NCBI GenBank assembly: GCA_030760725.1
Contig: JASWHV010000017.1
Span: forward strand, 12,890,304-12,954,303
DNA: 64,000 nucleotides
From: Neostapfia colusana
Lineage: Eukaryota; Streptophyta; Magnoliopsida; Poales; Poaceae
Direction of reading: 5' to 3'
The translations under genes were made by a program, and so were the position numbers. This document shows, piece by piece, positions 10,080 through 19,828 of the stretch. Within the stretch, counting starts at the first letter, position 1, and every line of letters starts with the position of its first letter. Below the pieces are notes generated by a model, which was not told the DNA's origin, ran no database searches, and was given only the letters and a program-made list of their open reading frames with translations.

Positions 10080-11878
10080 CGCACTGAGTCGGTTCATACC
10101 GAGGCTAGCAGAGCGGGCGCTCCCCTTCTAAGCCCCTGCGCAAATCCGGTCCATTTGCTTGGACCGATGAAGCAGAAGAAGATTTCCAGGAGTTGAAGCA
10201 GCTCCTGACGACCCTACCCATCATGGTAGCCCCCGAGCCCAAAGAGCACTTGCTGATCTACATCGCGGCAACAACTGAGGTGGTGAGCATGATTCTCGTC
10301 GCAGAGCGGCTGGACCCCTCATCACCGCAGCCTGCTCCGGTAGCAGAAGGCAAGCACCAGGAGACCCCGGAGGCTCAATACGACCTCCCGGAGCTCCAAG
10401 ACAACCTCCTGAAGGTCCAACGGGACCTCCCGGAGCTCCAAGACAACCTCCCGGAGGTCCATTTGGACCTCCCGGAGCTCCAGGGTAACCCCCCGGAGGC
10501 CCAAAGGAACCTCCAAGGAGAACAAGACGTCCTCCCGAGGGTCCAAGATGACCACTCGAAAGACCAGCGGGACCCCCCCGGAGGTCCAAGACGGCCTAGG
10601 AGTATTCGAGCCCCATCTCCCGGAGCCCTCCCCCCCCCCCCCCGGACCCGTCTACCTCCTGCCGACCTGAGCCAATGGAGGAGGACATCTCAGGCCCAGG
10701 GGGAGGGTCTGGACCATCCAGAGGCCTGTCTACTACATCAGCGAAGTCCTCCACGATGCCAAGACAAGGTACCTGGAGGTCCACAAGCTGTTGTATGTAG
10801 TACTCGTGGCACCTAGGAAGCTCCACCACTACTTTCAAGCCCACCAGATCTCAGTGGTCACCTCCTACCCGCTGAAGGCCATCCTTCACAGCCCCAACGC
10901 GACCGGCAATGTCGCTAAATGGGCAGCGGAGTTGGCGGAGTTTGAGCTGGACTTCCTTCCTCGCCATGCAGTCAAGAGCCAAGCACTGGCTGACTTCGTG
11001 GCCGAGTGGACGCCAACGATGACTAACCCAGGGGGCCACGAAGACGGTGAACCAAAGCCCCGAGCTCCGGTCTTCACCGGGCCTCACTGGACGCTCTTCT
11101 TCGACGGCTCCTCGCGAAAGCAGGGGGCCAGTGCTGGCGTACTGCTTCTCATGTCATCGGGGGAGCAGTTTGGGTACATGATGCGTCTCCATTTCAAGGC
11201 AACCAAAAACATGGCAGAGTATGAAGCACTCATCTTTGGCCTAAAGACAGCCCTGTCTCTGCGCGCTTGCCAGTTGTTGGCACATGGCGACTCCCAGCTA
11301 GTCATCAAGCAAGTTAAGGGTGAATGCTCCTTCAATGACCCATAGCTAGCTGCCTATCTGCTCCACGTGCAGATGTTGGAGAAAGACTTCCTCGCCTTGG
11401 ACCTGCACCATGTACTGCACGCTGGCAATGCCGCGGCCAACAACCTCTCAACGAAGGCCTCCACCGGAGCCCCTGTGCTCGAAGGAGTCTTCGAGAGGAC
11501 GTTGCTGCGGCCCACAGCCCGGCCTGCCGAGCCGGGCGAAGGGGGCTGGACCAGCACCTCGAAGCTGGCGGTCCCGGCGGCCCTGCAGCCATGGACGCCG
11601 CCAAGGATCGTAAGTGTCACTGGGGACTCCGTGCAACACAGCACTCAAGATCCAGAAGCTCAAGTCAGACCGATGCATGGATCACAGAGATCCGGGACTA
11701 CTTGAAAGACAACATCCTCCCTGATGAACGTGTATCCGCTGAACGGATCGTGCGCATGGCTAAAAGATACGCGCTGGTAGAAGGGGATCTCTACCGGCGT
11801 GGCGCCAACCACGTCCTATTGCGGTGCATAACCCAGGGGGAAGGCTGCGACTTGCTCGCTGAGATCCATGGAAGCGAA
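10080..11878 (+). pseudogene. pol: pol of A, second part: RNase H, linker, second RNase H
   Basis: The reading resumes with LSRFIPRLAERAL, then DEAEEDFQELKQLL of the polymerase-linked RNase H. A proline-rich linker with 14-residue repeats (10382-10591) follows, then a frameshift, and VYYISEVLHDAKTRY to HYFQAHQISVV. A second RNase H-like domain starts near 11090 with FFDGSS, NMAEYEALIFGL and GDSQLVIKQVKGE. A stop lies at 11343. The last acidic position reads AAANNLSTKAS, where the fourth acid is expected. This dual RNase H layout is typical of Tat elements. The N-terminal integrase part lies at 11690-11878 and ends in TGA at 11879-11881. Confidence 0.88.
10382..10591 (+). repeat. In-frame 42-bp repeat in A RNase H linker
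   Basis: Five consecutive 42-bp units encode DLPELQDNLLKVQR, DLPELQDNLPEVHL, DLPELQGNPPEAQR, NLQGEQDVLPRVQD and a diverged fifth. The first three are close copies. They expand the linker inside the RNase H region without breaking the frame. A poly-C run follows at about 10629-10642. Confidence 0.9.
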
Positions 11879-12373
11879 TGAGGGAGTCACTCTTCCTCAC
11901 GCACGCTCGTCGGTAAAGCCTTCCGACATGGCTTCTACTGGCCGACGGCACTCCAGGATGCCGTCAAGCTGGTCGAGAGCTGCAAGGCGTGCCAGTTCCA
12001 CGCCAAGCAGATCCACACACCGGCTGAGGCGGTTCAGATGATCCCTCCCTCGTGGCCGTTCGCCGTATGGGGGTTGGACATCCTGGGACCATTCCCCAAA
12101 GCCGTCGGGGGATTCCGGTACCTCTACGTTGCCATCGACATGTTCACCAAGTGGCCGGAAGCTACACCTGTTGTCACCATCAACAAGCAATCCACAGTAA
12201 AGTTCATCAAGTCGACCGTCTGCCGGTTCAGGGTCCCGAACAGAATCATCACCGACAACGGGACCCAGTTCACCAGCGCAGCGTTCCAAGACTACTGCGA
12301 AGGCCTCGGCATCCAGGTGTGCTATGCCTCCGTTGCTCACCCAAAGAGCAATGGGCAGGTCGAGAGGGCTAAC
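11879..12373 (+). pseudogene. pol: Integrase core of A
   Basis: After the TGA at 11879 the integrase continues: RTLVGKAFRHGFYWPTALQD, then CKACQFHAKQ of the zinc-binding HHCC domain. The catalytic core has WGLDILGPF (first Asp), ITDNGTQF (second Asp) and NGQVERAN (Glu). The catalytic triad is visible, but the N-terminal part is broken by the stop. The sequence is interrupted after ERAN by a solo LTR and resumes at 13312 with AEILWGLKTRTYAGL. Confidence 0.9.
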
Positions 12374-13306
12374 TGATGTGGACATCACTCCTGCAGATAT
12401 ACACAACACTCACATGGTAGACATGCAAGGTCCAATTACTAGAGCTCGAGCACGACAATTGAATTTAGAGGTGAGCTCGTTCCTGAACAATTCTTTATAT
12501 GTGAATTTTGAGAGTATGTTGCTACCTAATGGATTAATTATGATTAGGAACCATGGAGAGGACATGGAGATACATGGAGAGGGGTTTGGAGGCGTGGAGG
12601 ACCAGAAAATACGCCAACAAGAAGTTAGAGACCGAGCCCAACTCAAACTCGAGTCCAACTCGGGCCCAGGAGCAGTCCAACTTAAAATGGATGCACAGGA
12701 GGCATACGGACTCCGTTTTTGACGTTCTACATATGCACGGAAAGCTGAGAGGATAAACTTTCCAATGGAACTAGCCCCACGTCAAAATTCCGTCGGAGTC
12801 GATGGAAAACTTCGAAATAATATAAAGTTTAGAGTCTGCCAGGGTGTTGCATCACCTAGTTGGGCCATTGGGCCTTGTATCGAGTCCAAGTCCATTATGT
12901 ACGTATCTTAGGGTTAGGTAACGACCCCAGCACCCCCTGGTCGTCCTCCACCTTCTTTATACCCCCTAGCCGCCGTCACGAACAGCTGGGTTTTGCTTAG
13001 ATTATTCTGTCAAGAACAGTTTCGCCGTTCATCGGTTTGTGAGACCCCAACTTGAGTGCTTCATATCTTTCAGCAATTTGGTTGCATTCTTTCTTGTTCT
13101 TGCTTGTGTTCTTCGATTCGCAGGCAAGGATTAGCCTTCTTGGCGAGTTCAACCGTGCAATATCGGTTGATAACCTGAGGAGACGTGGTGCTGCGATTGC
13201 AGGGTTCAGAACGTGTTGTTCGGAAGCTGGATCGATTTGTGTCAAGTCTCCACCAAATCGAGAGTTATAAGAACCTTTCGGAAGATCGGGACCCCTGTAC
13301 ACATTA
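12374..13306 (+). mobile_element. CRM-like solo LTR inserted in A integrase
   Basis: 933 bp flanked by an exact CTAAC duplication (12369-12373 and 13307-13311). It begins TGATGTGGACATCAC and ends TGTACACATTA, so the terminal CA has become TA. An open frame to 12722 contains MQGPITRARARQLNLEVSSF, a polyprotein C-terminal tail. Elements of the centromeric CRM/CRR clade have similar TGATG...GACATC LTR starts and carry the end of pol inside the 3' LTR, which supports the assignment. A TATA-like CTTTATACC lies near 12955. No internal region or second LTR is present. Confidence 0.8.
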
Positions 13307-13311
13307 CTAAC

Positions 13312-13828
13312 GCCGAGATCCTTTGGGGCCTCAAGACTCGCACCTATGCCGGCTTGAAGAAACATGGCGCCAAGTGGGTAGACGAGCTTCCGAGCACACC
13401 GTGGGCTAACTGGACATCCCAAAGCTGGGCCACCGAGGAGACACCCTTCTTCATGGTATACGGGGCCGAAGCTATGCTTCCCCCATAAATCACCATGGGG
13501 TCTCTCCGTGTACGACCTTATGACGAAGCCACGCAGGACAACCTCTGGCGTGAAGACATCGACCTCGTCGACGAGGCTCGATTACACGCAGCGCTCCGCA
13601 ACGCACGATACCGGCAAACGCTCCGGTGCTATCACCAGAGGTTCGTGCGTGTCCGGGAGCTGCAAGAAGGCGACCCGGTGCTACGGCGCATACTTTCTCG
13701 CAAAGGGACCGACAAACTCTCCCCCAGCTGGGAAGTTCCCTTCCGAGTCACGAAAGTTTGCCACCGAGGATGGGGACCCGCTCCCGAACTTTTGGAACAT
13801 AGAACACCTCCGTAAGTTCTATCCCTAG
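13312..13828 (+). pseudogene. pol: Integrase C-terminal end of A pol
   Basis: The segment reads AEILWGLKTRTYAGLKKHGA, then ETPFFMVYGAEAMLPP, a TAA in place of a sense codon near 13486, then RVRPYDEATQDNLWREDIDL. A one-base shift near 13770 moves the end to NFWNIEHLRKFYP with a stop at 13828. The same C-terminal stretch survives as a pol remnant in E (near 49250) and G (59639-59902). Confidence 0.85.
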
Positions 13829-14559
13829 AACAATAGTAGGATAGTACTTTTTTCTGTAATAGATTCCATAGAGTCCAGGAACAGCGCTTGGAGCATCTAA
13901 GCCTCAGGGGATGGTCCAGGACGACGTCCAGCTTGGGCTGGTTCCGACCCTAAGCGCGTAGAGTCTTGCTTCCCTTCTTAATGAGGCAGGTCATTGCCTC
14001 CATGTTTAGCCTACCTTCCTCCTATGGATGTTTATATGGAAAGAAACCTGTCCTGCTTTGCTCTTACCCTTGTGCTCATTTAATTACGCATTAATTTTTA
14101 TGACCGCACTTTCTGTGTATGCTCACCATACACTCAGCTCTCTTTTCCCATTCTCATCCCTAGTCGGCATTTGCTATCCCACCAAAGGTGGTCGCGCTTG
14201 AGGTACCTGCCAATGGCCAGGGGGGGTCTCTCGGGCCTCCCCCAGTCAGGTGTTGCGATGCCAGTTGGCCCAGTACTAAAGGCCGGACGGTCGAACCCTG
14301 ACCTCGGAGGGAGCCGGACCACCAGTGCCGGGCGCGCTGAATTACCCAAGCCCCATATACCGGATCCGGATCGTAAGCCAAATAATACTATGAGATAGGG
14401 AAGATAGAGCCCCAAGGAGAATTACGCTTTCCTTACTTGTGTGCAGGACCTCCCGGCCTTAGCTCCCCCGCAGGAGTATGGTAGGTGTGCCCAAACAATT
14501 GGCCATACCTACCAGGGGGCCACTACGGGGACCGCGCAAGGAAAGACCGGAGCTCCAAC
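13829..14559 (+). other. Post-pol noncoding region of A
   Basis: No coding continuity is seen. The stretch holds TTACGCATTAAT, TGAGGTACCTGCCAATGGCC and CCTCCCCCAGTCAGG, shared with B (6301-6790) and E (49790-50300). It separates the end of pol from the internal G-box repeats and the antisense gene. Confidence 0.7.
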
Positions 14560-14564
14560 GCAAG

Positions 14565-14815
14565 ACCGGAGGCTCCGCAGGGGCGGGTTCCGAAGGCCCC
14601 ACGTGTCCGGCGGGGCCAGAGCTCCCCTCTCCATGGAGGGTAGCTCCGGGCCCGCCACGTGGCCGGCAGAGCCGGGCCTCGCCCCCTCCGCAGGGGTGAG
14701 CTCCGGAGGCCCCACGTGTCCCTCGGGGTCGGACCTCCATCTTCTCAGAGGAGAGCTCCGGGCCCGCCACATGGCCGGCAGATCTGGACCTCCCCGTTCT
14801 CACAAGGCGAGCTCT
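14565..14815 (+). repeat. Internal copy of the G-box repeat module in A
   Basis: Two to three units with CCCCACGTGTCC, CCCGCCACGTGGCC and CTCAGAGGAGAG closely resemble the U3 arrays of the LTRs but lie inside the element, 250 bp beyond the antisense gene's stop. E has the same internal copy at about 50430-50690. Confidence 0.8.
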
Positions 14816-15066
14816 GAAGACCCCTTGGGCCCTTAACAAAATAGGGACCCGAGGAAGGTGTCTGTGCAAGACTTCAAGATTGGTGAAGACCTCCGAGGTC
14901 CTTGCGGAGCTAAGGACTCGGCCAAGCCAAGCCAAGAAGAAGATAAGCGCGGACACAAAAGAACAAAGAGCCTGTTCATTCATTCAAAGCTCCATGAGCT
15001 GGACTACAGACTCAACAAAAGCAAAAAAGAAGAGATACAGGGCCTTCTGGCCGCAGGGGCGACTGC

Positions 15067-18045
15067 CTAAGAGTCCCTGGACTCCCGCTGGAACCTAGAG
15101 GCCACGAGGGCGGCCATGTCCCCGACTTCGGCCCTGGCAGCTTCCTCCCGCTCGACGATGGGGCCTAGTCTCACCAGCTCCAGAGAGAAGGAAGGGTCTT
15201 GACTCCGGAAGCACGCCAGCACGTGTGTGGCGACCTTCTTCGCCAGGCCTTGTCCCTCCGCCTCAAGCTCGTCGGCGATCACCGCTTCGAGCCTGCCCAG
15301 CTTGGCGCCGATGGACTCAAGTGCCGGGATCGCCTCAAACACCTCCTGCGCTGGAGCCTCCGTCCGCACCGGGCTGAAACCGAGAGGAACCAGGGCGGAC
15401 CCCGCCTCAGCGACAAAGCTCCAGACCGCTTGGGCCTCGACGGACCGTGAAGCCTGGAGCTTCTCCACCTCTTGGCGGGCCGCCAGCTCACGATCCAGCG
15501 CCGCCTGGCGCTCCCGGGAGGTCTGCTCCTCCCTCGCGGCAACAGCCGACTTGCGGAGCCCCAGCTCCTCGGTCCGAGCCCTCAGCTCGCCCTCGCTGGC
15601 CTCCAGCCGTGCGGCGACCTTCTTCTCCTCGGCCGCCACGGCGTGCTCACGGTCCGTGACGGTGCACTCGCGGCGAGCTACCTGCAGCCGCAGCTCCTCC
15701 ACGGCAGTGGAACGCGCTTCGGCCCTGGCGTGAGCTTCGCGGGTCCCCTGGCGGAGTCACCGGGTCTCCGAGCCTAGGAGATCGACGGCCCTCTTCTGAG
15801 CATCGAGCAGCGCCTCCATGGCATCAAGCCTCGACTGCCTCGAGTCAAGCTCTGCCTCAGCCTCCTGGGTCCACTGCCTCAGGAGATGCCCCCAGCTAAG
15901 GAGGCGGTCTCTCTCTCCAGCCAGCACCCCCCGCTCCCGCTCTAAGGCGACCTGGACCTGCCGGACGCCAGCCTGGGCAAACCCCAAGGAATCCGCTAGG
16001 GGCAGCGGGGCGGCAGAGGCCGAAGCCGCGCCCCTGACCTCCTCCATCACGTCCTCGACCGGTGGAGGAGCCGGTGCCACGGCAACTGAGGTGAGGCGCC
16101 GATCTGGGGAAGCCAGAGGGCCAGCAGCTGCACCCGCAGCTGCCCCTCCAGCCTCAGCACCGGACTTCCGAGTTGGTGAAGGAGGACGAGCGGGTGCTGC
16201 CGCCGCCACCGCGGGGGATGGTCCCGCCGGCACAGAAGAAGCCCGTGCCGACTTGGGGGCCGTCGAAGCCGCTGCAGCACCCGGTCGCTGCGGCGCAGAG
16301 CCTCCGCTGGCCGGAGATGGCCGGGGAGCAGACTCGCAGCCGACAGCCGATGAGTCCCTGCTGGCATAAGAAGCTCTCAGGCTAAGAAAGGAGAAAAGAA
16401 CGCTAGTTCTAGAAGCCGGAAAGAGCAACACTTACAGAGGGATGTGAGCGATCCAACGGGCTTGGAGCCCCGGCCTCCGAGCCGGGACAGAACCACCGAA
16501 ACCTGCCACCGGCGCCTGCGCCTGCGCTGCAGGCACCTGGACTGGCGGAGTAGGAGGCAGAGCAGTAGGGCCCCCGTCAGTGGCGCCCCTAGTGCTGCTC
16601 GCTGACCTGACCCCTGAGGCCCGGGGCACCTGCGCCCCCGGATGAGTCCCAGCGCTGCTCCTTCCGGCGCCGCTGCTTGCCGAGCCTACAGCGAGGACGC
16701 TCGCTGGCTGTGGCGTCTGAGCCCTCGGCTCACCCCCGGGCATCGCCCCACCGACGTCCCTTCTTGAAGCTCCTCCACCTGAAGAAGGGAGGCGGGACGC
16801 CTGGGGCTCCTCAGACCGCCGCTGTCCGAGAAGAGCCCCGCCGGAGCTGGAGACCCGGGGTCTCTTTGGGTCGCCGCCCGACGAACCAGCACCTCCGGGG
16901 GATGCGTGCAAGGGTACCCCGGCCCCCTGACTCGGTGCAAACGACGCCCTCGGAGGGGACCGGGCACGTTTCTTCTCTGGCTGCCCGGGGGCCGACTCCT
17001 TTCCCTTCCCCTTGTCGACAGTCCGAGCTCCGTCGACACTCGTTGTGGGTTGGGCAGCAGCAGATGCCCCGCGCTCCACCCCGGAGCGCTCGACCCCGGG
17101 GATCGAGATCCCCCGGAAGACATCCCCAACCTGACGAACGGCGATCCTGATGTCGTCAAGGTTTGGCATCTTCCGCAGCAATTCCGCCCTCCTCTGCGGC
17201 TCCAAGAAGAGGGGAGTACCAGAGGCCGGGAAAGTGAGGTCGCCGCCGGTGACGAAGTCGCTGCTCTCGTACAACACCTCCTCAGATGGGTCGGAGCCAA
17301 GGCCCCTCTCCAGCCATGTGCAGTCGAGCTCGCCGGTGTAGTACCACGCCGGGCGGTTGCGTTGCTGCAAGGGTGCAATACGGCGTGACAGGAAGTCTAT
17401 TAGCACCATCAGGGATGTCAGCCCCTCATTGGCCAAGAACCGGATCCGCTCCAAGACCGGCGCGTACTCCGGCTTCAGCTCCGGGATCTCCTCCCAGAAG
17501 CGACGCTCGGTGGTCGGGCCGGCAGTTGGCAGCTGCAGGCGATCATGCTCGTCGGTCTGCACGATCACCCAGTTCTCCCTCCAGTTTTCCCACCTCGCCG
17601 CGCCAAAAGGTAGAAGGTACCCAGAGGGCTTCGGATCTTTGCAGCGATGCTGGAAGTAGTATGCCCCCAGCTGATTCTTCGAGCTGCGCCCGGTCGTCCG
17701 CAACACGAAGAAGTAGCGGAAGAGCGTCAATGAAGCGTGCACCCCCATGATCATCTCGCAGAAGTGCACGAAGACGGCAGCCATCACGAAGGAGTTGGGG
17801 GAGAGGTGATGGAGCTGGAGACCAAACGTCTCCAGCAGCGTCACGAAGAAGGAAGAAATCAGCGGGACAAACCCTGCCATGGCGTAGGCGGCGAAGAAGA
17901 CTATCTCCCCCTTCTCCAGGAGCAGGGGGAGAGATCCCTGCCGGAGCCAGCATTTCTGCTCCTCCGCGTGCCAGCCCAGCAGCCTGCGCACTGTCCCAAG
18001 CTCGGCCGACCGAGCGAGACGCGACGGAGGCAAGTTGGAAGTCAT
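15067..18045 (-). pseudogene. Antisense gene of A (Transposase_28-like N-terminus, coiled-coil C-terminus)
   Basis: This gene lies on the strand opposite gag-pol, between pol and the 3' LTR. The first exon (18045 to 16436) starts MTSNLPPSRLARSAELG. Its first 250 or so residues, with FVHFCEMIMGVHASLTLFRY and GAARWENWRENWVIV, look like the plant 'putative gypsy type transposon' family (PF04195). A Pro/Ser/Arg-rich region follows. After a likely 75-nt intron the frame continues with MEEVRG and a long Glu/Arg/Ala-rich coiled coil, then a C-terminal domain with GSALVPLGFSPVR and CFRSQDPSFSLE. Spliced length is about 965 residues. A single TGA at 15757-15759 interrupts an otherwise open frame. The molecular function is unknown. 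Antisense ORFs here are known in Tat elements. Confidence 0.85.
16361..16435 (-). other. Candidate 75-nt intron in the antisense gene of A
   Basis: On the minus strand the donor GTAAGT begins at 16435 and an acceptor TGCCAG ends at 16361. Removal joins HIPL to RDSSAVGCESAP in a single frame (the Leu codon is split CT|C). Unspliced, the first frame stops at 16432. The homologous stretch in E (near 52365) reads straight across without this segment. A nearer AG at 16382 would give only 54 nt, which is short for a plant intron. Confidence 0.65.
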
Positions 18046-18300
18046 GGCAGATGGAAGCTCAAGAACAGGGAAGACAAGGGCGCAAGAGCTCAAGGAAACA
18101 AGGAAGATACAAGCGATGGGAAATGCTAAGGGAAGCCGCGATGTGGGTGAGATCCCCTTTTAAACTTTCCTGGCGCGATTCAAAGCGATTCGAAACTCTT
18201 CGAATATGCTGCTTGGACAACCGCTTCAGCTCCAAGACCGAGCGTCGATGACAAGTGGACCCAAGCCGTCCAACTGAGGCGGTGGGCCAAGAAGTCAGTC
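18046..18300 (-). promoter_or_regulatory. Putative promoter of the antisense gene in A
   Basis: On the minus strand TTTAAAA (18164 to 18158) lies 119 nt upstream of the ATG at 18045. The surrounding 200 bp, with CGAAACTCTTCGAATA and the CGGTGGGCCAAG stretch, is conserved upstream of the E copy (52605-52860). In G the corresponding position has a canonical TATAAAA 115 nt before the ATG. Promoter function is inferred. Confidence 0.55.
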
Positions 18301-18530
18301 TCTCAAGAAGATGAGCCAGCAGGACGCTTCAGCGGTTCTCGAAAAGGCGCTGCGACGTGCGGAAGTGGCAGCCTTGGGAACCGCCGCAGTAAAAGCAGCC
18401 ATCAAGTGGGGCACACGCTCCCACGGTCCCGCGACTGTTCGTGCCCCGGCAACGGTCAAGACGGGTCTTCAAGAAGGTGTACGGAGTGGAAGAGACGGGG
18501 GCCCCACCTCAGGCTCATTATCTCCCCCGA

Positions 18531-18548
18531 GATGGGCCCGGGGGCCAC
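18531..18548 (+). other. Polypurine tract of A
   Basis: GATGGGCCCGGGGGCCAC abuts the TG of the 3' LTR. The same words precede the 3' LTR of E (about 53062-53079) and, on the minus strand, that of G (22981-22998). B has the shortened ATCGGGGGCCAC. Interruptions by C are unusual for a priming tract, but the position is constant. Confidence 0.75.
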
Positions 18549-19823
18549 TGTCGGTACCCTCAATATGGAGTACCCCCGCGCACAGGGGAAACTTCCTATG
18601 GACCTCGCCCTTCTCCGCCGAGAGAGCTCCGAAGGCGCCACATGTCCAGCGGGGCCGGACCTCCATCTCCTCAGAGGAGAGCTCTGGACCCGCCACGTGG
18701 CCAGCAGAGCCGGACCTCCCCCCTCCGCGGGGAGAGCTCCGAAGGCTCCACGTGTCTAGCGAAGCCGGACCTCCCTCTCCTCAGAGGAGAGCTCCAGGCC
18801 CGCCACGAGGCCAGCAGAGCCGGACCTCCCCCCTCCACGGGGAGAGCTCCAAAGGCTCCACGTGTCCAGCGGGGCCGGACCTCCCTCTCCTCAGAGGAGA
18901 GCTCCGGGCCCGCCACGTGGCCAGCAGAGCCGGACCTCCCCCCTCCGTGGGGAGAGCTCCGAAGGCTCCACGTGTCTAGTGGGGCCGGACCTCCCTCTCC
19001 TCAGAGGAGAGCTTCAGGCCCGCCACGTGGCCAGCAGAGCCGGACCTCCCCCTCCACGGGGAGAGCTCCGAAGGCTCCATGTGTCCAGCGGGGCCAGACC
19101 TCCCTCTCCTCAGAGGAGAGCTCCGGGCCCGCCACGTGGCCAGCAGAGCAGCGCTGCCTGCCCCCGCGCGGTAGGCAGCAAGAGTCAAGACGTGCCACAC
19201 CTTGCCCGTACAAGGTATTCAAGACCCGCGCCATCCCAAGGCGCGGAGACGCGGAGCACGCCTCTGTCAGGTGCCGTTGCGCCCAATCACATCGCAGTGA
19301 ATACTGGCGTGCCGCGTCAGAGGCTGCACACCAATAAACACAGCGCAAGACATCCCCTGCCGCTCCTGCCAACCACTACGACTAGCTTGCGGCATGGGCA
19401 GGGCGGCAGAACAAAGACTTTGAAGCCCTCGCCAGAGACAACTGTCGGCGTAACTGCGGATATGGTACTTGGCAGGCAATCTCCCCGGGACCACCTGTCG
19501 GGTCCCGGGCCCACCTTGTAAGCCGCCCGAGCCTTGGACTATAAAAGGCTCGGGTAGGCAACGTTAGCAGGGGTACGACATTTTACACTCTCAGACTGGG
19601 TTCGCTCCTGAGCACCAAGCAATACAACGAGCATCTCTGCTCACCGTGGACGTAGGGTATTGCGCTCCGGCGGCCTGAACCACGTAAAAATCCCTGTGTC
19701 AAGCTTCTCCCTCCATCGTCCCTAACGCGTAAGCTCTCCATGAGTGACTAGCCCCTCCGAAAAAGAACCTCCGTGGGCTGCCCACAGCAGGCCCGGGGGA
19801 AGTGTCGGCTACACACTTCGACA
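18549..19823 (+). repeat. 3' LTR of A
   Basis: 1275 bp, from TGTCGGTACC to CTTCGACA, followed by ATAGT. The U3 array at 18600-19145 holds about five G-box units, roughly three more than the 5' LTR. The TATAAAA box is at 19540-19546 in a CCCGAGCCTT/AAGGCTCGGG inverted repeat. Confidence 0.95.
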
Positions 19824-19828
19824 ATAGT
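19824..19828. repeat. Target site duplication of A, right copy
   Basis: ATAGT, identical to 258-262. Confidence 0.95.

Larger units (their letters stand above)
263..19823 (+). mobile_element. Element A: Tat/RIRE2-like Ty3 retrotransposon with nested insertions
   Basis: A is a complete LTR retrotransposon on the + strand. In order it has a 5' LTR, a primer site, gag, protease, reverse transcriptase, RNase H, a second RNase H, integrase, an antisense gene, a polypurine tract and a 3' LTR. Two later insertions, B (4635-10079) and a solo LTR (12374-13306), interrupt pol. Removing them and their duplications leaves about 13.2 kb. The domain order, the extra RNase H-like domain and the antisense ORF before the 3' LTR are known traits of the Tat lineage (RIRE2, Grande, Ogre relatives). 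Gag and pol carry several stops and frameshifts, so A is not autonomous now. Confidence 0.93.

Noticed and set aside
15199..15777. Plus-strand open frames over the antisense gene of A
   Set aside because: They mirror the coiled-coil codons on the opposite strand. The minus-strand frame is the one conserved in E and G.
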